The notes: generated by a model not told the origin, from the letters alone. 64,000 nucleotides of DNA from Seriola aureovittata (GCF_021018895.1 NC_079386.1:11897835-11961834), one strand, 5' to 3'; positions 23,087 through 34,510 are shown, numbered from the stretch's first letter. Numbers and translations are program-made.

Positions 23087-23540
23087 TTCAAAGTTAGATG
23101 TGTAAGCTACGACAGCATCAATTTCAGTTTTGCTATTGCTACATAGCCAACGTTAGCATTAACAGCTGTGTACTTACCAGTCTAGATTTAACATTTTATT
23201 CCTTTACTTGCCAAGAGCTGTCACCAGTGGTACAAAGCAACCCTCTTGTTGTTGCCTCTCAACTCTTGTTTTGCTTCAATTTCTACCACTTCTTTTTTTT
23301 CATATGAAAGTGAACACGCCAACCAGCTAGCCGGTCATACTGTCTCGTCACTTTCCGATGCTGAGTCACTGCAGCGTCCATGCTACCCTGAGAAAGTAGT
23401 GATGCTCAGAGAGTTTTTATTATAACCTCTTGTCTTGTAAATGCAACAATGGCGCCAATGGAGTCATTGACTGGTAAGTAAACAGCTGTTAATGCTAAAA
23501 CTGGCTATGTGGCAAAACTAGCAAACTATAGCCCCTTTAA
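23087..23540 (+). mobile_element. Family B MITE, copy 2, with long terminal inverted repeats
   Basis: The inner part of the left arm (about 23142-23183, ACATAGCC...TTACCAGTC) and the right arm (about 23468-23513) are inverted copies over about 42 bp with roughly five mismatches. The right end runs GCTATAGCCCC and then TTTAA, so the element ends in a TTAA motif. The left outer end is decayed. The interior is shared with 18531-18850. There is no coding capacity. The TTAA end hints at a piggyBac-type insertion preference, which is an inference. Confidence 0.75.
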
Positions 23541-25249
23541 TGGTCGATAATGGCCTTTTTTTCAGAGCTACACATCTGAAAGATTCACCAACAAACAATA
23601 CAACTGCAAGCACAGTTAATTCCTAATGAGAAGCCACACTGTTTTTAACAACTAAAATTACATTCCACTGACTCAACTCAAGATTTAGAGCTAGTGTGGA
23701 TCAAATTGTTGCCTTAATGATGCTGAACTCTGTAGCATTCTGTGATAAGTATAATAATCTGCCAGCCGCATTATGCATACCATACTGCTAGACCTATTCT
23801 GTAGTCATTTACTTAACTACTATTTTCAGCCATAAGAATGTCTCACTGCAGCTTTTGCATTTAGTTTGGAATAACTCCTCTCCATCCTTATTTGCCATTT
23901 AGCTACATGTACATCTTGCAATCATTATGGTGATATAATTCATAAGATACAAACACAAGGCCTAATAATTATAACATTTTCAGCTTCTGCTTCTTGTTTG
24001 TTATGGTCTCATCACAGGGCATTACTCAGGGATATCAGACTCTGATATGATAGATCATTTTCTTTCCAGTATTGTGCAGTCAACAGAACAAAACCAGACC
24101 CAGGTGCAGTATCAAATGAGGAGCTTTTATTGTGTATACATCAATCGAAAGTGTAATGAGAATCCAGGACCAATTTAAGTCCTGATCCAACAACATGAAT
24201 GGAGACTAGCAGCATAAATGTTTAGGCAGCCTCAGTGTAAATACAGAAACTGATTATGGGCATCATCCCCAGAAGCAAACAAACAAGACAGGCATGTTAA
24301 TGTTAACTCATGAAAACAGTAGAATCAGCATCCTATAAATCTCAAAGGTGGTTTTGCATAAATTGAAAAAGGAGCACTGTCTGTCTTGCCATGGTGTCCC
24401 TTCTGTGTTCCTAATGTCTATTTGGTTGCTGTGATGATGAGGACATAATCAGGATGGGGAGGGGGGAGGGCTTACATGCTGTTTTCAAAAGGCGACATCA
24501 TTCAGGACATGATAACATAGGCCACGGTGTCAGATTGCATCCATATGAAGCAGATTGTGCTAGTTAGGCTGTTCTGTTGTCATACAGGTCATTAAAACAA
24601 TACACCCACGGCACTGTGATAAACATAGAGAATAAGCAGTTCAAACATACTTTTCCACCCACTCTCTGATCAACCCTAACAGAATGTTAATGCTGATATG
24701 TTTCTACAATATGTATGAATAGCAACAGGACAAAAAAAAACAAACATATATATACCCCCGAGATTCAGTGGATTCCCTCCAGTATTTGAAGTGTAGACCA
24801 ATCTCCAAGTGGATCAGGCTGGGGAGGTTAAGACAAAATAGTCCAATATTCCCATTTGTCCATATTGTACCAAAACAGCAAATAACCTGTCACTTACAAT
24901 CTGAGGAACTTGTTAAATAGCCAGAGCTTATACATCGGGGGAATCCTCTGAAGCTTCCGAGCAACTGTGCGAGTGATTGGAGTCCCACTGAATGTTAATC
25001 CTCCTCTAGAATAGAATAGCCCCAAAGAGATGAAGAAATGTAATTTGAGATGGAAATCTTCCCCAACTGGGACAATCTATAAGGTAATCTTATTGAGAGT
25101 GGATGCAGTGGTACTGTGTATAGATAGGAGGCTGCATCTGGGAGTGTGTTCAGGATGGAGGCTGCATTGAAGGAACAAGAGACAATTCATATTTGAAAAT
25201 AGAAAAATGGGATGATACGTAGACATTTCACTGTTCACACCAGACATTT
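23541..25249. other. Unique non-coding DNA
   Basis: No gene was recognised. A short G-rich patch lies at about 24455-24470. The stretch near 24085-24130 (GACCCAGGTGCAGTATCAAA, then GGAGCTTTTATTGTG) sounds like a repeat end, but no partner occurs in the window. Confidence 0.5.
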
Positions 25250-25655
25250 TTAGCCTGGCTAACTCCATGTCCCTACGGATGGCCATGTTGGTCTGTCCAA
25301 CATTTAGCGAATGGATGGGCACAGACATTCATGTTTCCCAGATGATGATTCCAGTTGACTTGTAATTTGAAATGTTCAATCATGCCCTTTTAATCAGGTC
25401 AAAATTTTAATGTGTCTAATGTTGCAAAATTAATGGCATCCCTCAGCTGTATGTTGTGTTCAGTGCTAATTAGCAAATGTTAGCATGCTAAAACGCTAAA
25501 AAGAGATGTTGAAAGACGTAAACATACCTGCTTATATCTGCTTAACATCAGTATGTGAGCATTATCATCATATGCGCATGTTAGCAAGCTAACATTAGCA
25601 TTTAGCTAGTAGAGCCCCACAGAGCTGCTAGCGTGGCCGTCGACTCTTGTTCTCA
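25250..25655 (-). mobile_element. Dispersed repeat family A, copy 3, inverted, interior deleted
   Basis: The right part (about 25440-25640) is the reverse complement of the family start: AGTGCTAATTAGCAAATGTT, GCATGCTAA words, then CACAGAGCTGCTAGCGTGGC. The left part (about 25250-25310) is the reverse complement of the family end: AGCCTGGCTAACTCCATGTC, then GATGGCCATGTTGGTCTGTC. The roughly 250-300 bp central part of the family is absent. This copy shows both family termini, each with a GCTAGC or TAGCC-type end. Confidence 0.7.
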
Positions 25656-27300
25656 CAGATTGTACAGGGAGCATTGCAATGACTGGTAGCATTTTCTAAT
25701 AAGATATAACACTTGTTATCGTTGAGTTAATTAATTGTGTATAAATAAGTGAAATGAGGCCCTCCAATGGAATTTGTGATGCATATAACCATATTGTCCA
25801 ACCTTTCATTTTAATTCCAGCTTGATGGTAAAGAGGAAATAAATTAAAAAAAAAACACCCTGGCATACCAAAAAGGTTGTTTAATTCATGACATTTAGAA
25901 TAGATTTCTACTGATTTAAGCATGAATAAACAGTTAATTAACAACTGTAAGGTCATCAAGAAACAACTTTTAAACTCCTAATAACTGACTTCCTGTCAGT
26001 TACAGTGTTTTATCATCCTAGGAAAACATCCCAAACATATCATACCAAAAATGGCAAAAGCCCAACAGACACATAGCACACGTAACCCACAGATCTGAAA
26101 TATCAGTCCTGAAATGGACTTGTCAAAGCTGTCACAGAAAACAGCCTGGTGTCAAAATAGATAGGATTCAGGAGGATTGGACAGCTCCCTTTTGTGTGTT
26201 TATGTGTGTGCTCACCTTTGTCTGAATGCATGTATACTTGTGTGTGCGTGACCTCAGAAGTGAGTTCATGCGGGGGAGTCGTCAAACTAAATTTACCATG
26301 GTCCTGGTGGCGGTTAATGTTGGCCCTCCCATCTGCTGTTTTCTAATCATCCCCTGTTATCTATGAAAAAGGAGAGTGGAGGAATATGGTCTTAGTGTGC
26401 AACAGCCATCTTTTTCCATTTACCCCTTCGCTCTCCTGGCCATTTCACCATCATTTGTGAAATCAGCTGTAGCAGCGGGAGGAGAGTTTGCACAAAATGT
26501 ACTTCCTGGAGAGTCTATTTCATGCCGAGAGGAGAGGCGACGGCAGCAGCAGCTGAGGAGAATAAGTGAGAGGGGGAAAGGTAATGAATAGAACAGTTGG
26601 AAAGCTAGCTGGAGATGGCCCCTGAACATTTGTCACTCCAATAGGAGTTGTCTCTGTTGTGAGATTGGATTTTGGTTTATTATTGTTGTTTTGCAAAAAG
26701 GGGGGTGTCACTCTGTGCCTGAATGCCAGCAGAGCTTCACATCTAAGTGGCTAGGTGCAGTGTTTTTGATGGGAAAAGAAAACGGGTTCTTGCCTAACAC
26801 TGTATCCTGTGGGATTCCAACAATAATTTGCGATTCCTGCCCTTTGCTTGCCTGATGCTTGAGTGCAGAACGAAAGCAATCTAATCCTAGAGCCTATTCT
26901 GCAGGGGGCCATGGTGCACTCACGCTACCTTATTGTTCCTCTGGGGACAGAAATAGGCAAGTGGTGGCTGTTGGCATATCAAGACACAGCACTTCAATAC
27001 ATTTTGACTGGCCTTGCTAACAGAAAACCAACACAAACAACAACCAGCAATCATATACACCTATTGAATAATATCATGCCAATAAGAGTCCAGGTCTATG
27101 TCAAGGGTGTGTTGAATCTGTTCACATATTTCCATACATTTAAAATTTTGCCAACCTTAATTCTGTCGTGTCACTTTCAATACACCGTCTCTTTTGTGAA
27201 AAATGTCCTCACAGGAAAAAAGCTGGCCTCATTTGTAAGAGAAAATGGCCTCCGTTCTTCATTCTGACTAGCTAATTTTTTGATAATTATTTAATAACAC
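25656..27300. other. Unique non-coding DNA
   Basis: No gene or transposon was recognised. The stretch at about 26290-26640 is repeat-free with balanced composition. The open frame at 26863-27267 (134 codons) shows no similarity that I recognise. Confidence 0.55.
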
Positions 27301-27327
27301 TACCACTTTTGCACATCTCCCCAATGC

Positions 27328-27345
27328 TTCTCTCTCTCTCTCTCT
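27328..27345 (+). repeat. (TC)n microsatellite
   Basis: About nine TC units ending in TGCAG, within a pyrimidine-rich stretch to about 27450. Confidence 0.9.
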
Positions 27346-27569
27346 GCAGCCTTTTTTGAATCCCTCTCTCTACTTTGCCTTCTGTCTGTTTCTCCCTCCA
27401 CCCTCGTTCTCTGACTTCCCCTGTTTCCTCTTGTCCCCCTCTCTCTGGAGAAGCCCTTGGCTTGAAGCACTCTTGAGAAAATGAAGGGGGCAAATATACA
27501 TGTGTGATGTTCAGAACTGGATAATGGTGCACTTGTTCAATGTAATTGGCCTGGAAAAGCACTGTAATT

Positions 27570-27790
27570 TGTGACTGGAGAACCCTGACTTGACTTGAGA
27601 AAAATGTAAATGTGCAGCCGAGGAGCCCCTTGGTTAATCAGTCCTCACAAAGAGAATACTTTAAGTTCATTAGTGTTTCATTTGCATATTCGCCCTCATA
27701 AAGGAAGTTAATCCCAAATGAAATTGCATGTTTCTGTCATGAAAATGGGCTTATTTCATATTTTCCCCCTATTGCCCCAACTCAGATATG
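27570..27790. promoter_or_regulatory. Candidate regulatory block with POU octamer
   Basis: A repeat-free block containing a perfect octamer ATTTGCAT at 27680-27687 plus GTTAAT and TTAATC words. This is consistent with a POU-factor-bound enhancer, but no conservation data are available. Confidence 0.28.
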
Positions 27791-28099
27791 TTTGCGTGCA
27801 TGTGATCATAGTAAAACATGATGTCTGTCCATTAAACTGTATTTAATCTTCTATGTTTTATGCAGTTGCAATATGATTTCATTTGAAAACATTATACATA
27901 TAATAATAGACCAAGTCGATGATTCATGGAATATTTAGACCTTTTTTGTTTTTTTCGGTTTTTTTAAACTTTTAAACGTGTTCTTAAGCACTACTTTCTG
28001 TGCAAGGCCATGTCTCCAACTCAAACAGCAGCTATCGGAACAAAAGAGAACATTATGTAAGGACAGCAGCCAGAGTTCTTGGCAATAACGCAGCACCCA
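27791..28099. other. Unique non-coding DNA, AT-rich
   Basis: No feature was recognised beyond T-rich patches at about 27942-27970. Confidence 0.6.
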
Positions 28100-28127
28100 C
28101 CCCCCCCCAAAAAAAAAAAAAAAAAAA
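28100..28127 (+). repeat. C9-A19 homopolymer junction
   Basis: Nine C are directly followed by 19 A. Similar C/A or T/G junctions occur at 38822-38838, 47870-47904 and 48369-48391. Confidence 0.95.
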
Positions 28128-28317
28128 CTGCACAAAGAGTCTAAATAGAGTGAACAAAAGAAACATGTCTGTGAGGATTAACGCTGAACAAAAAAGGCTC
28201 ATTTGCCTGCTGATGATGGCCATCAACTTGCTAGATTAGAGGGCTTCAAGGCAATGGGCAGAAAAGCTTTGGACAAAAGCTTAGGCATAATGGCGGAATA
28301 AAAAACAATGAATAAGA

Positions 28318-28480
28318 AAGGTTACGTATTGTAACGCTGGTTCTGTGAACACAGGCAAAGCCCTTAACAGGCTGTGTGGGCTCTTGTGCACTTAAATTAG
28401 CACCCCCTGGTTTAGCCAATCAAAGGGCAGATCTCCCAGCCCTTTTATGCACTAGTTGTATCAATGACTGCCGCACCCTA
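28318..28480 (+). mobile_element. Dispersed repeat family J, copy 1
   Basis: It begins with a GTTACGTATTGTAAC near-palindrome and 'GCTGGTTCTGTGAA'. The same opening, with substitutions, occurs at 42975-43006. I recognise it as a common teleost repeat terminus. Only the first 30 bp can be aligned between the two copies, so the right limit is approximate. Confidence 0.5.
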
Positions 28481-28570
28481 ACAAGTCCTCCATGAAGTGT
28501 GACTATATACGCTTTTGACCTGACTATATTTACATCTAGTATCAATATCCAGTCTCCAGTGTCGGCATTG

Positions 28571-29065
28571 AGATCCGATTGAGAACGTCACATCCACCTC
28601 GTGTGCAGGTCCAGGCCATTCTCCACCGTTTGGTTAGCCATTGCTTCATAAGTGGCTCGGTTGTGATATGAATTTTGCTTGTATACTTCTGTTGGACCAA
28701 ACTAAAAGCAGACACTTAATCTCATGTTCGCTCCATCCACGAGTGTCTTGAATAATGTCCATAGTTGAGGACTGCTTTGTGTGTTTACTGGCTGCTAGCT
28801 GCCTAGTTGCTACCTCACTGGTCTGGAACGGTCGCACACGATTATTCCCCAACTCTAACCCTTTCCACCCACATAGTTGATCTATGTGGACTGACAACAC
28901 AGTTGCATTTACACTTGTGTTTAGTGTGGTCACAATGTGTGCATGACCTCTTCCAGGAGTGGTTTGGCCAATCAGATCACAATCCTTCCTCGTCTTGGGG
29001 GGGGCATTTAAACCTGTGCTTTCATGTGGTCAAGCACTATCTGATTGTGATCCGATTTTAATCAT
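28571..29065. mobile_element. Candidate MITE with GATCCGATT ends (family K)
   Basis: A GATCCGATT word occurs at 28572-28580 and again near 29050-29058, and GATCACAATC / GATTGTGATC words occur near the right end. The 'CACATGAAAGCACAGG'-type sequence (reverse strand, near 29015-29030) is known to me from fish repeats. There is no coding capacity. The limits are approximate and no target duplication was identified. Confidence 0.4.
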
Positions 29066-29727
29066 ATATCACATCATATGATGAGCTAAAAAGTAAAAAA
29101 TGGGCCACAACTTCAGCTGCACCTAAATCACTTGAAAAAGTCTTTCTCTTACTGTTTCTATAGTGAATGGTACCAAATGTAAGTGCGCACACGTCGTTGT
29201 CTGCCTTTCTGTTTCACATGAGGCTCTTCTCAGTAGGTGTCTTTCATCAGGCAGCATGTTACTAATTTAGATTTGCACCAAACCTGAACAGATCATCTTT
29301 CCTCCATTAAACTTTGGACTGTAAAGATCTTAAGCTTAAGTTTCCTATTAGACCTGTAGGTTGCATGTTTTTACAATATTTTTGTATGAGTGAATATTTA
29401 GTAAGAAAACAAAACAAAACAGAGACATAATTTAGGAACAAAACCTTCAAAGTAATCTTGAGCACAAAACCGCCTTCATATAGCTCCACTGACAACACCA
29501 TCCGCTCATAGTTTTTCTCTCCTGATTTAGGGCCAGTGTGAGGTTGGTCTGTTTGACTTGGCAGTGTTGGCTGTCTCCCAAAACATCTCTTTGGGCTCGT
29601 CAGCCGTGGATTCCTGGATGTTACCCACACTGCAGGAGGAAGTGATGCGATAGCGGAGGAAAAGGGGTTGAGAGAGTTGAAAACAAAGCCATCAATGTGA
29701 TTGGTTGTCTGGACACAGGCCAAAGCG
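29066..29727. other. Unique non-coding DNA
   Basis: No feature was recognised. The reverse-strand open frame at 29307-29807 (166 codons) ends in low-complexity Ser/Pro/Leu-rich translation of the purine tract and is not credible. Confidence 0.6.
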
Positions 29728-29797
29728 AGGACAGAAGGAGGGAGGGAGGGAGGGGGAGAGAAGGAGGGAAGGAAGAACAGAAAGAGGGAGGGGGAGG
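29728..29797 (+). repeat. Purine-rich (GGGA)n tract
   Basis: About 70 bp of almost pure A/G with GGGA and GGAA units. Long homopurine tracts can form triplex DNA. Confidence 0.85.
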
Positions 29798-30079
29798 TTG
29801 TCTTCAAGCCTTTTAAGTGCCCTCTGGAGGGGTCAAGAGGATGCCAAGTCTGCGGGGCGTCTCAGTGCTGGCTCCCAGCATGTGTGTGAGTATCCTTCTG
29901 TATACCTGTCTGTGCCGATCTGTGTTCATCTGTCCATTTGTCCTGTTTGTACCTTACCTCACCGTGCATGTGTGTTTGGAGGAGCACATAATTGCCCCCA
30001 AGGGTATGAATTCATATACCCGTCTGTATGTCACGTGTGTAATGTGTACATGAACATTCCGTGTGTGTGGGAGGTCTTC

Positions 30080-30610
30080 ATGTACCGCTCGATTCCCACC
30101 ACTGTGAGCGGCCGTCACGCCAAAAACGTTCATTTGAATAACACTTTTTTTAGTTGGAGATTCAATTATGTCATTGGGACTACGAGGAGCGCCATTATTA
30201 TTCTCACGCTCCACTTTATTTACTGTCCCTTTGGCCAAATGGATATGGAGAGGGCTGAACTGCCAGTCAGCAGACGACCTTTGGTGCCTTCATTTTTTTT
30301 TTTTTTTGAAAGTGAGCCCGAAAAGACCTGGTAGACCAATCAGCACGCAAGCACCCACTCAGATGGTGTGTGATGTGTTCATTATGCACTATATGGTTTT
30401 AAGATGTGGCGTGCTGACCTCTCCGGAGAACAAATTTTTCATTAAAATTCTTCGAAATGAATTGTTCAATTCAGTGTCAATTGACACTAAGCATGCTTCA
30501 CCTTATAGCACTCATTCTCGCGCTGGGATCACATTTCATCTAATGGAATTAGTTCTGCGGAAGGATCCCTCCACTCATATTCCCTGAGTTGGAACTAAAT
30601 ACCACATATA
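30080..30610. promoter_or_regulatory. Repeat-poor candidate regulatory block with 16-bp palindrome
   Basis: About 530 bp of balanced-composition DNA, interrupted only by T15 at 30293-30307. It contains a perfect palindrome AGTGTCAATTGACACT at 30473-30488 and a CCGCTC / GAGCGG hairpin at 30085-30111. It looks like constrained non-coding DNA. No protein-like open frame is present. Confidence 0.3.
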
Positions 30611-30954
30611 TTTAGATCCATCTCCAGTGGGTTGTAGTGTTACAATATATTTTGATATAACCGTGTTTTCCCCTTGAGAACTTCACAGCACTGTATTTCA
30701 CTTTTTTTTCCTTTTTTTATCAATCAATGGAAATAGCCTCTGCAAGAAAAGTAGTGTGTGAACTTTAAAAATGAGCCCTGGTTTTTTCAAAGATCACAAG
30801 GAGATTTAAGCATTACAGGGTCATCCGTATCTGACGGCAAGAAATGAGCTCAACATCCAGAGCTTGAGACAAGTTAAGTCTATTACATCGAGACTAAGAG
30901 TCTGCAGGTCTCTGAGGCGGTAGAAGGTGAGGTAGTGTTCAGAAGGTCTCATGT
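30611..30954. other. Unique non-coding DNA
   Basis: No feature was recognised. Confidence 0.6.
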
Positions 30955-31250
30955 CAGTCACGTTCACCACTTTAGTTCTGCATGTTAGCATGCTACCATT
31001 TGCTAATAAGCACTAAGCACAATGTGCAGCGGAGGCTGATGGGATAGTCATGACTTTTGAAGATATGTGGACATAAAACCAAAGTATTTGGTATTGTCTA
31101 ATACATAATCAAAGTTTGCCACCAGAGCCATTGCAATTCATCACGAGATGTGCCTGTACCATATTTCATGGCAATCCATCCAGTAGTTGTTGCTGTGGAG
31201 TGACCAATAGGCCAACACTCATCCCTACAGTCTGCTAGCTTGGCTAAGAC
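30955..31250 (+). mobile_element. Dispersed repeat family A, copy 4
   Basis: It carries GCATGTTAGCATGCTACCAT, TTTGCTAATAAGCACTAAGC, 'GAGGCTGATGGGATAGTCAT' and CATAAAACCAAAGTATTTGG. The later blocks are 'ATATTTCATGGCAATCCATC' and AGTAGTTGTTG, then a CTGCTAGCTTGGCTAAGA terminus. It is one of the better-preserved copies, with the central duplicated segment lost. Confidence 0.78.
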
Positions 31251-32310
31251 TACCTGATATGATTAAATTTGTACAAAAAGTGTTCTCTGTGAGGACAAAA
31301 ATTACAACTATTGGTCAAAAACATTTTAATTTACCAAAAGAAAATCAAGTGTGAATAGCATAACTAACCAAAATGAAAAGAAATTGCAGAGTTGCCTTTT
31401 AATCCAGTAAACACCTCAGTCTTTTTCAGAGAAGAAATGTGCCTTAAAAACTAAGTTCGACTCAAATTAAAAGCTCCAAAAGTAAATTAAAGCATTTAAA
31501 AATGAGTTGAAAGGAGTGATTATATCCGCAGTATCTTTCTCTGCCTTTGACTTTGTCGTTCTCTTTGCACAAGTTAACCTACTAACATCCTGACACCTGG
31601 CTGGCTGTAGCAGCCGGTCCATATGTGCTGTTTCGCCACAGAGCTCTGACATCTCCTGTCATAAGGTTTGTCACCATAAACCCCATCATGGTACTGTCCC
31701 TGTCTGATGCCATGCCAAACAAAAGTAGCCGTTCACAGCCAAAATGGGTTTGTACTCACACTATGCATGTCCTTTCTGCCATTTTCACCTTCTCTTGTTG
31801 GTTTTTTTTTTTTTCTCTCTCTGCATTATCACTCCTGTTTGTCCTCCTGCTCTTTCTGAGTCTCTTCTTTCGCATATTATCCCCATATTAATCAAGATTT
31901 CCTTTCCCCGCTGTTTTTCTCAGCTTTTTAAAGGCTAGATTTTCCTGCATCTGAGACACTCTCAGGATAATGTGATTGACCACGGTGAATATTTGAAACA
32001 CTGCTATGGGTGATGAAGTCAATGCAATCCATTCTACTCTAATCAGAATTCATTACATTACATTAGACAGAGGCACCGTTCAGCCATCCATTTGTCATTT
32101 TCCGAGAAATGGCTACAATAGGCAAAAAAAAAAAAAAAAAGGGAAAAATCTGTATTCACACCAAATTAGTTTAGCTACAGTGAATAACAGCTATTTCCAC
32201 AGAGGGTATTGTAATGAAGAAATGGTTGTGAGGCGGCAATGATTTAGAAGTGTGTTTCAACAAGAAAGGTTGGAAGAAGAAGAAGGAGCAAAAAGACAAA
32301 AGGCAATAAT
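31251..32310. other. Unique non-coding DNA
   Basis: No gene was recognised. It contains a T-rich patch at 31801-31814 and a poly-A run listed separately. Confidence 0.55.
32124..32140 (+). repeat. Poly-A tract, 17 nt
   Basis: Uninterrupted A run with no upstream AATAAA. Confidence 0.95.
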
Positions 32311-32332
32311 ACACACACACACACACACACAC
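32311..32332 (+). repeat. (AC)n microsatellite, 22 bp
   Basis: 11 AC units. Confidence 0.95.
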
Positions 32333-32835
32333 TTGTACACACACAGACACGAGTGAGACAGATGTGGGCTGCCACGCGCGGCCTCCAACTGTTCATAATG
32401 AAGGGCATTCACCGTTCTGTTCCGGCTCTCCCACTGTCAACACAATTCTTTCACACTGGGTCCTCTTCTCTCCCCCTTCTATCTGTCCCTCTTTTCTCTC
32501 TCTTCTACCTTTCTTTCTCAATCCTCTTTGGAGCAAAGGAGGACAGAGTGTGTAGAGGAGAGAGAGAGGGAGATAAAAAGTGAATAGAGAGAGAGGGAGC
32601 AGATCTGCAGGACAGCTTGGAGATCAGCGTGCGGCCGTGCTTGTCACTTCTCCCTCCACCCGTCCTGTCTACTGGCAGGGGCTTATGCGCACAAGAGGGC
32701 TTACTGTACCTGGGCATCTGCGGAGCTCCACCGGGTGGGTGGAGGGAGGGTGGGGGCACACCGCAGGACCTCAGCACCTCTTTAGCAGCCAGGCAATCTG
32801 CTCTGTGAGCCTTAGCCTGCCTGTTGGACCGTGGA

Positions 32836-32837
<2 letters not shown>
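32333..32837. other. Unique non-coding DNA, moderately GC-rich
   Basis: It includes a pyrimidine-rich and then purine-rich stretch at about 32455-32600. The 150-codon reverse frame crossing 32505-32957 is driven by the CA array and by this low-complexity DNA. Confidence 0.55.

Positions 32838-32880
<43 letters not shown>
32838..32880 (+). repeat. (AC)n microsatellite, 43 bp
   Basis: About 21 AC units, perfect. Confidence 0.97.
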
Positions 32881-32882
<2 letters not shown>

Positions 32883-32992
32883 ACGTCCGCCCACCCGCCG
32901 AGGAGCATGGTCAGAGCAGAGGCAAGATGGTAGATGAGGCACAACAAACACATGCACACATGCAGCCTATACTCGCTGATGTACTTATACAC

Positions 32993-33922
32993 CAGTGATA
33001 CCCAACCATGGGCAGGCTACTTGTACCGCAGGGGGTATTTCTGCAGTTGCCAGGGAGCGTGTGGAAAGATTGTGGAGCAAAAATAGGAATTATAACGTGA
33101 TGCTAATCCTTATCCAAAGATGCCTTAAAGCCATGTTTTGGTTTTAAGGCATGAGATCTAGTAAGCAAGTGAACAGACTTGTTGAAACACTTAACTAAAA
33201 GTAGTGAATAAATATTCTGAATAGCTAAGTAAGCAGTCGAAATAGTGAGATAAAAGTAATGGATAAATGGTTAGACAGTTAAATGGATAAAAAGATAGCA
33301 AAAAGTAATGAATTAACTGTTTAAAGAAAGCAAAAAATAATAAACACCTAATTTGATAGCTAAAAGTAGTAAATAAACAATTGCAATAAATAGCTAGCGT
33401 TAGTATTGGATTGATACTTGAAAAGGTTAGCTAAAAATATGAATTAAAAAGTTAAAATGAATAGCTAAAAGTAATAAAATAGTTAGAATAGATAGCTAAG
33501 AGTGACAGATTAACAGATAAGGAGTTACCTAAAAGTTCTGATTAACCAGTTTAAAAAGATAGCTAAACTAAAACACTAAAGCTAAAAGTTAATAATAAGT
33601 GATTTAAGCTAACAGTGGTGGGTTAACAGTTTAAATAATGCTAAAAGCAATGAATGAACAGTTGAAACACAGCGAAATGTAATGGATAGCCTGAGTGATT
33701 GAAACATCTGCTGTAGCCTATAGTAAAATGTAAACTTGAACCAAAGAAGAAACCTAAATTATGACAGTTAAATGTTCCCATTGAAGTATTAGCTATTAGT
33801 CAACATTTATTTTCAAGTCAACTCAAATGAACACATGTGGAAGACGATGGGTGGCGTTGGTACTTGTTTTTATCCGACAAGCATGTGGGGGTGTGCCAGA
33901 AGAAAAAGGTTAGGAACCACTG
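32993..33922. mobile_element. hAT-like non-autonomous element with internal tandem array
   Basis: The left end reads CAGTGATACCCAACC and the right end reads GGTTAGGAACCACTG, a decayed inverted pair of the CAGTGGTTCCCAACC type used by many hAT transposons. The left part continues with TACTTGTACCGCAGGGGGTA, wording known from a teleost hAT MITE. Between the ends lies about 500 bp of tandem AT-rich units and no transposase. A clear 8-bp target duplication is not visible at these limits. The element is about 930 bp. Confidence 0.72.
33165..33690 (+). repeat. Degenerate tandem array of about 33-bp units
   Basis: Units have the pattern 'ATAGCTAAAAGTAATGAATA' followed by AACAGTTGAAATG-type wording. 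They are repeated about 15 times with substitutions and small indels. The array is internal to the hAT-like element. The repeat lengths and identities vary, so the copy number is an estimate by eye. Confidence 0.75.
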
Positions 33923-33996
33923 TACGCGAACTTATTCCAGTGAGGTACATGAAATATGTTTCCATAAATAAACATCCTGCTGGACTACCAAGGATG

Positions 33997-34011
33997 TTTT
34001 TTTTTTTTTTT
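33997..34011 (+). repeat. Poly-T tract, 15 nt
   Basis: Uninterrupted T run, 75 bp beyond the right end of the hAT-like element. Confidence 0.95.
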
Positions 34012-34179
34012 CGAGTTCTAAAAAGCAGCGACAAAACCTGGTTAGGCTATAGCAATTTGTATGAGAGTCAGAAACAAAACAGCCCAAAATGTGTTGCTAA
34101 CTAGCAGTTGACATCCTCGTATGCCTTTAGGTCACTTCCTCCCACGCCTCCAGACTGTATTCTCCAGGTAGGCACGACA

Positions 34180-34200
34180 CCCCCCCCCCCCCCCCCCCCC
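34180..34200 (+). repeat. Poly-C tract, 21 nt
   Basis: Uninterrupted run of 21 C, one of the two longest C runs here. Confidence 0.97.
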
Positions 34201-34229
34201 GCCCCTACACAACCCCACCCACTTCCCCA

Positions 34230-34510
34230 TTCCTCAGTGGAAGTGCTGAGGGCGTCTGGAGTAAGGAGCGAACAGCTGTTTGAATTAAATCTGCAAGAGT
34301 GAGTCTAGACGGGGCCAGGTTTATTGAAGCGATGTCGACTGTCAGATTGATGGAAGACAAGGGGGAGATGGCTCGGCTTGTTACAGGCAAAGCCGAACTG
34401 GATTCTCTGCCTGTAAGCTGCTGTAAATCTTGTCTGTTTGATGGGGAGATTAGTTGTAATTCTAAGGACATAAATACAGTGTTAGCTTGAAAGTGAAGCT
34501 GGGCAGAAAA
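34230..34510. promoter_or_regulatory. Candidate non-coding regulatory block
   Basis: About 280 bp of repeat-free DNA between two long homopolymers, with balanced composition and GAATTAAAT and GGAGATTAG words. No open frame resembles a protein. The candidate status rests on composition only. Confidence 0.28.

Noticed and set aside
30085..30111. CCGCTCGATTCCC... hairpin resembling a tRNA T-arm/B-box
   Set aside because: There is no acceptor stem pairing, no A-box upstream at the expected distance and no CCA-type or T-stretch terminator. It is recorded only as a small hairpin.
29705..30334. 209-codon forward frame and overlapping reverse frame
   Set aside because: The start lies in the (GGGA)n purine tract and the end in a T run. 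The middle shows no protein family and overlaps a repeat-poor block that looks regulatory.
33165..33690. Regular array that might suggest a CRISPR locus
   Set aside because: The units are contiguous, AT-rich and variable, without unique spacers. The context is a eukaryotic hAT-like element, so it is a tandem repeat array.
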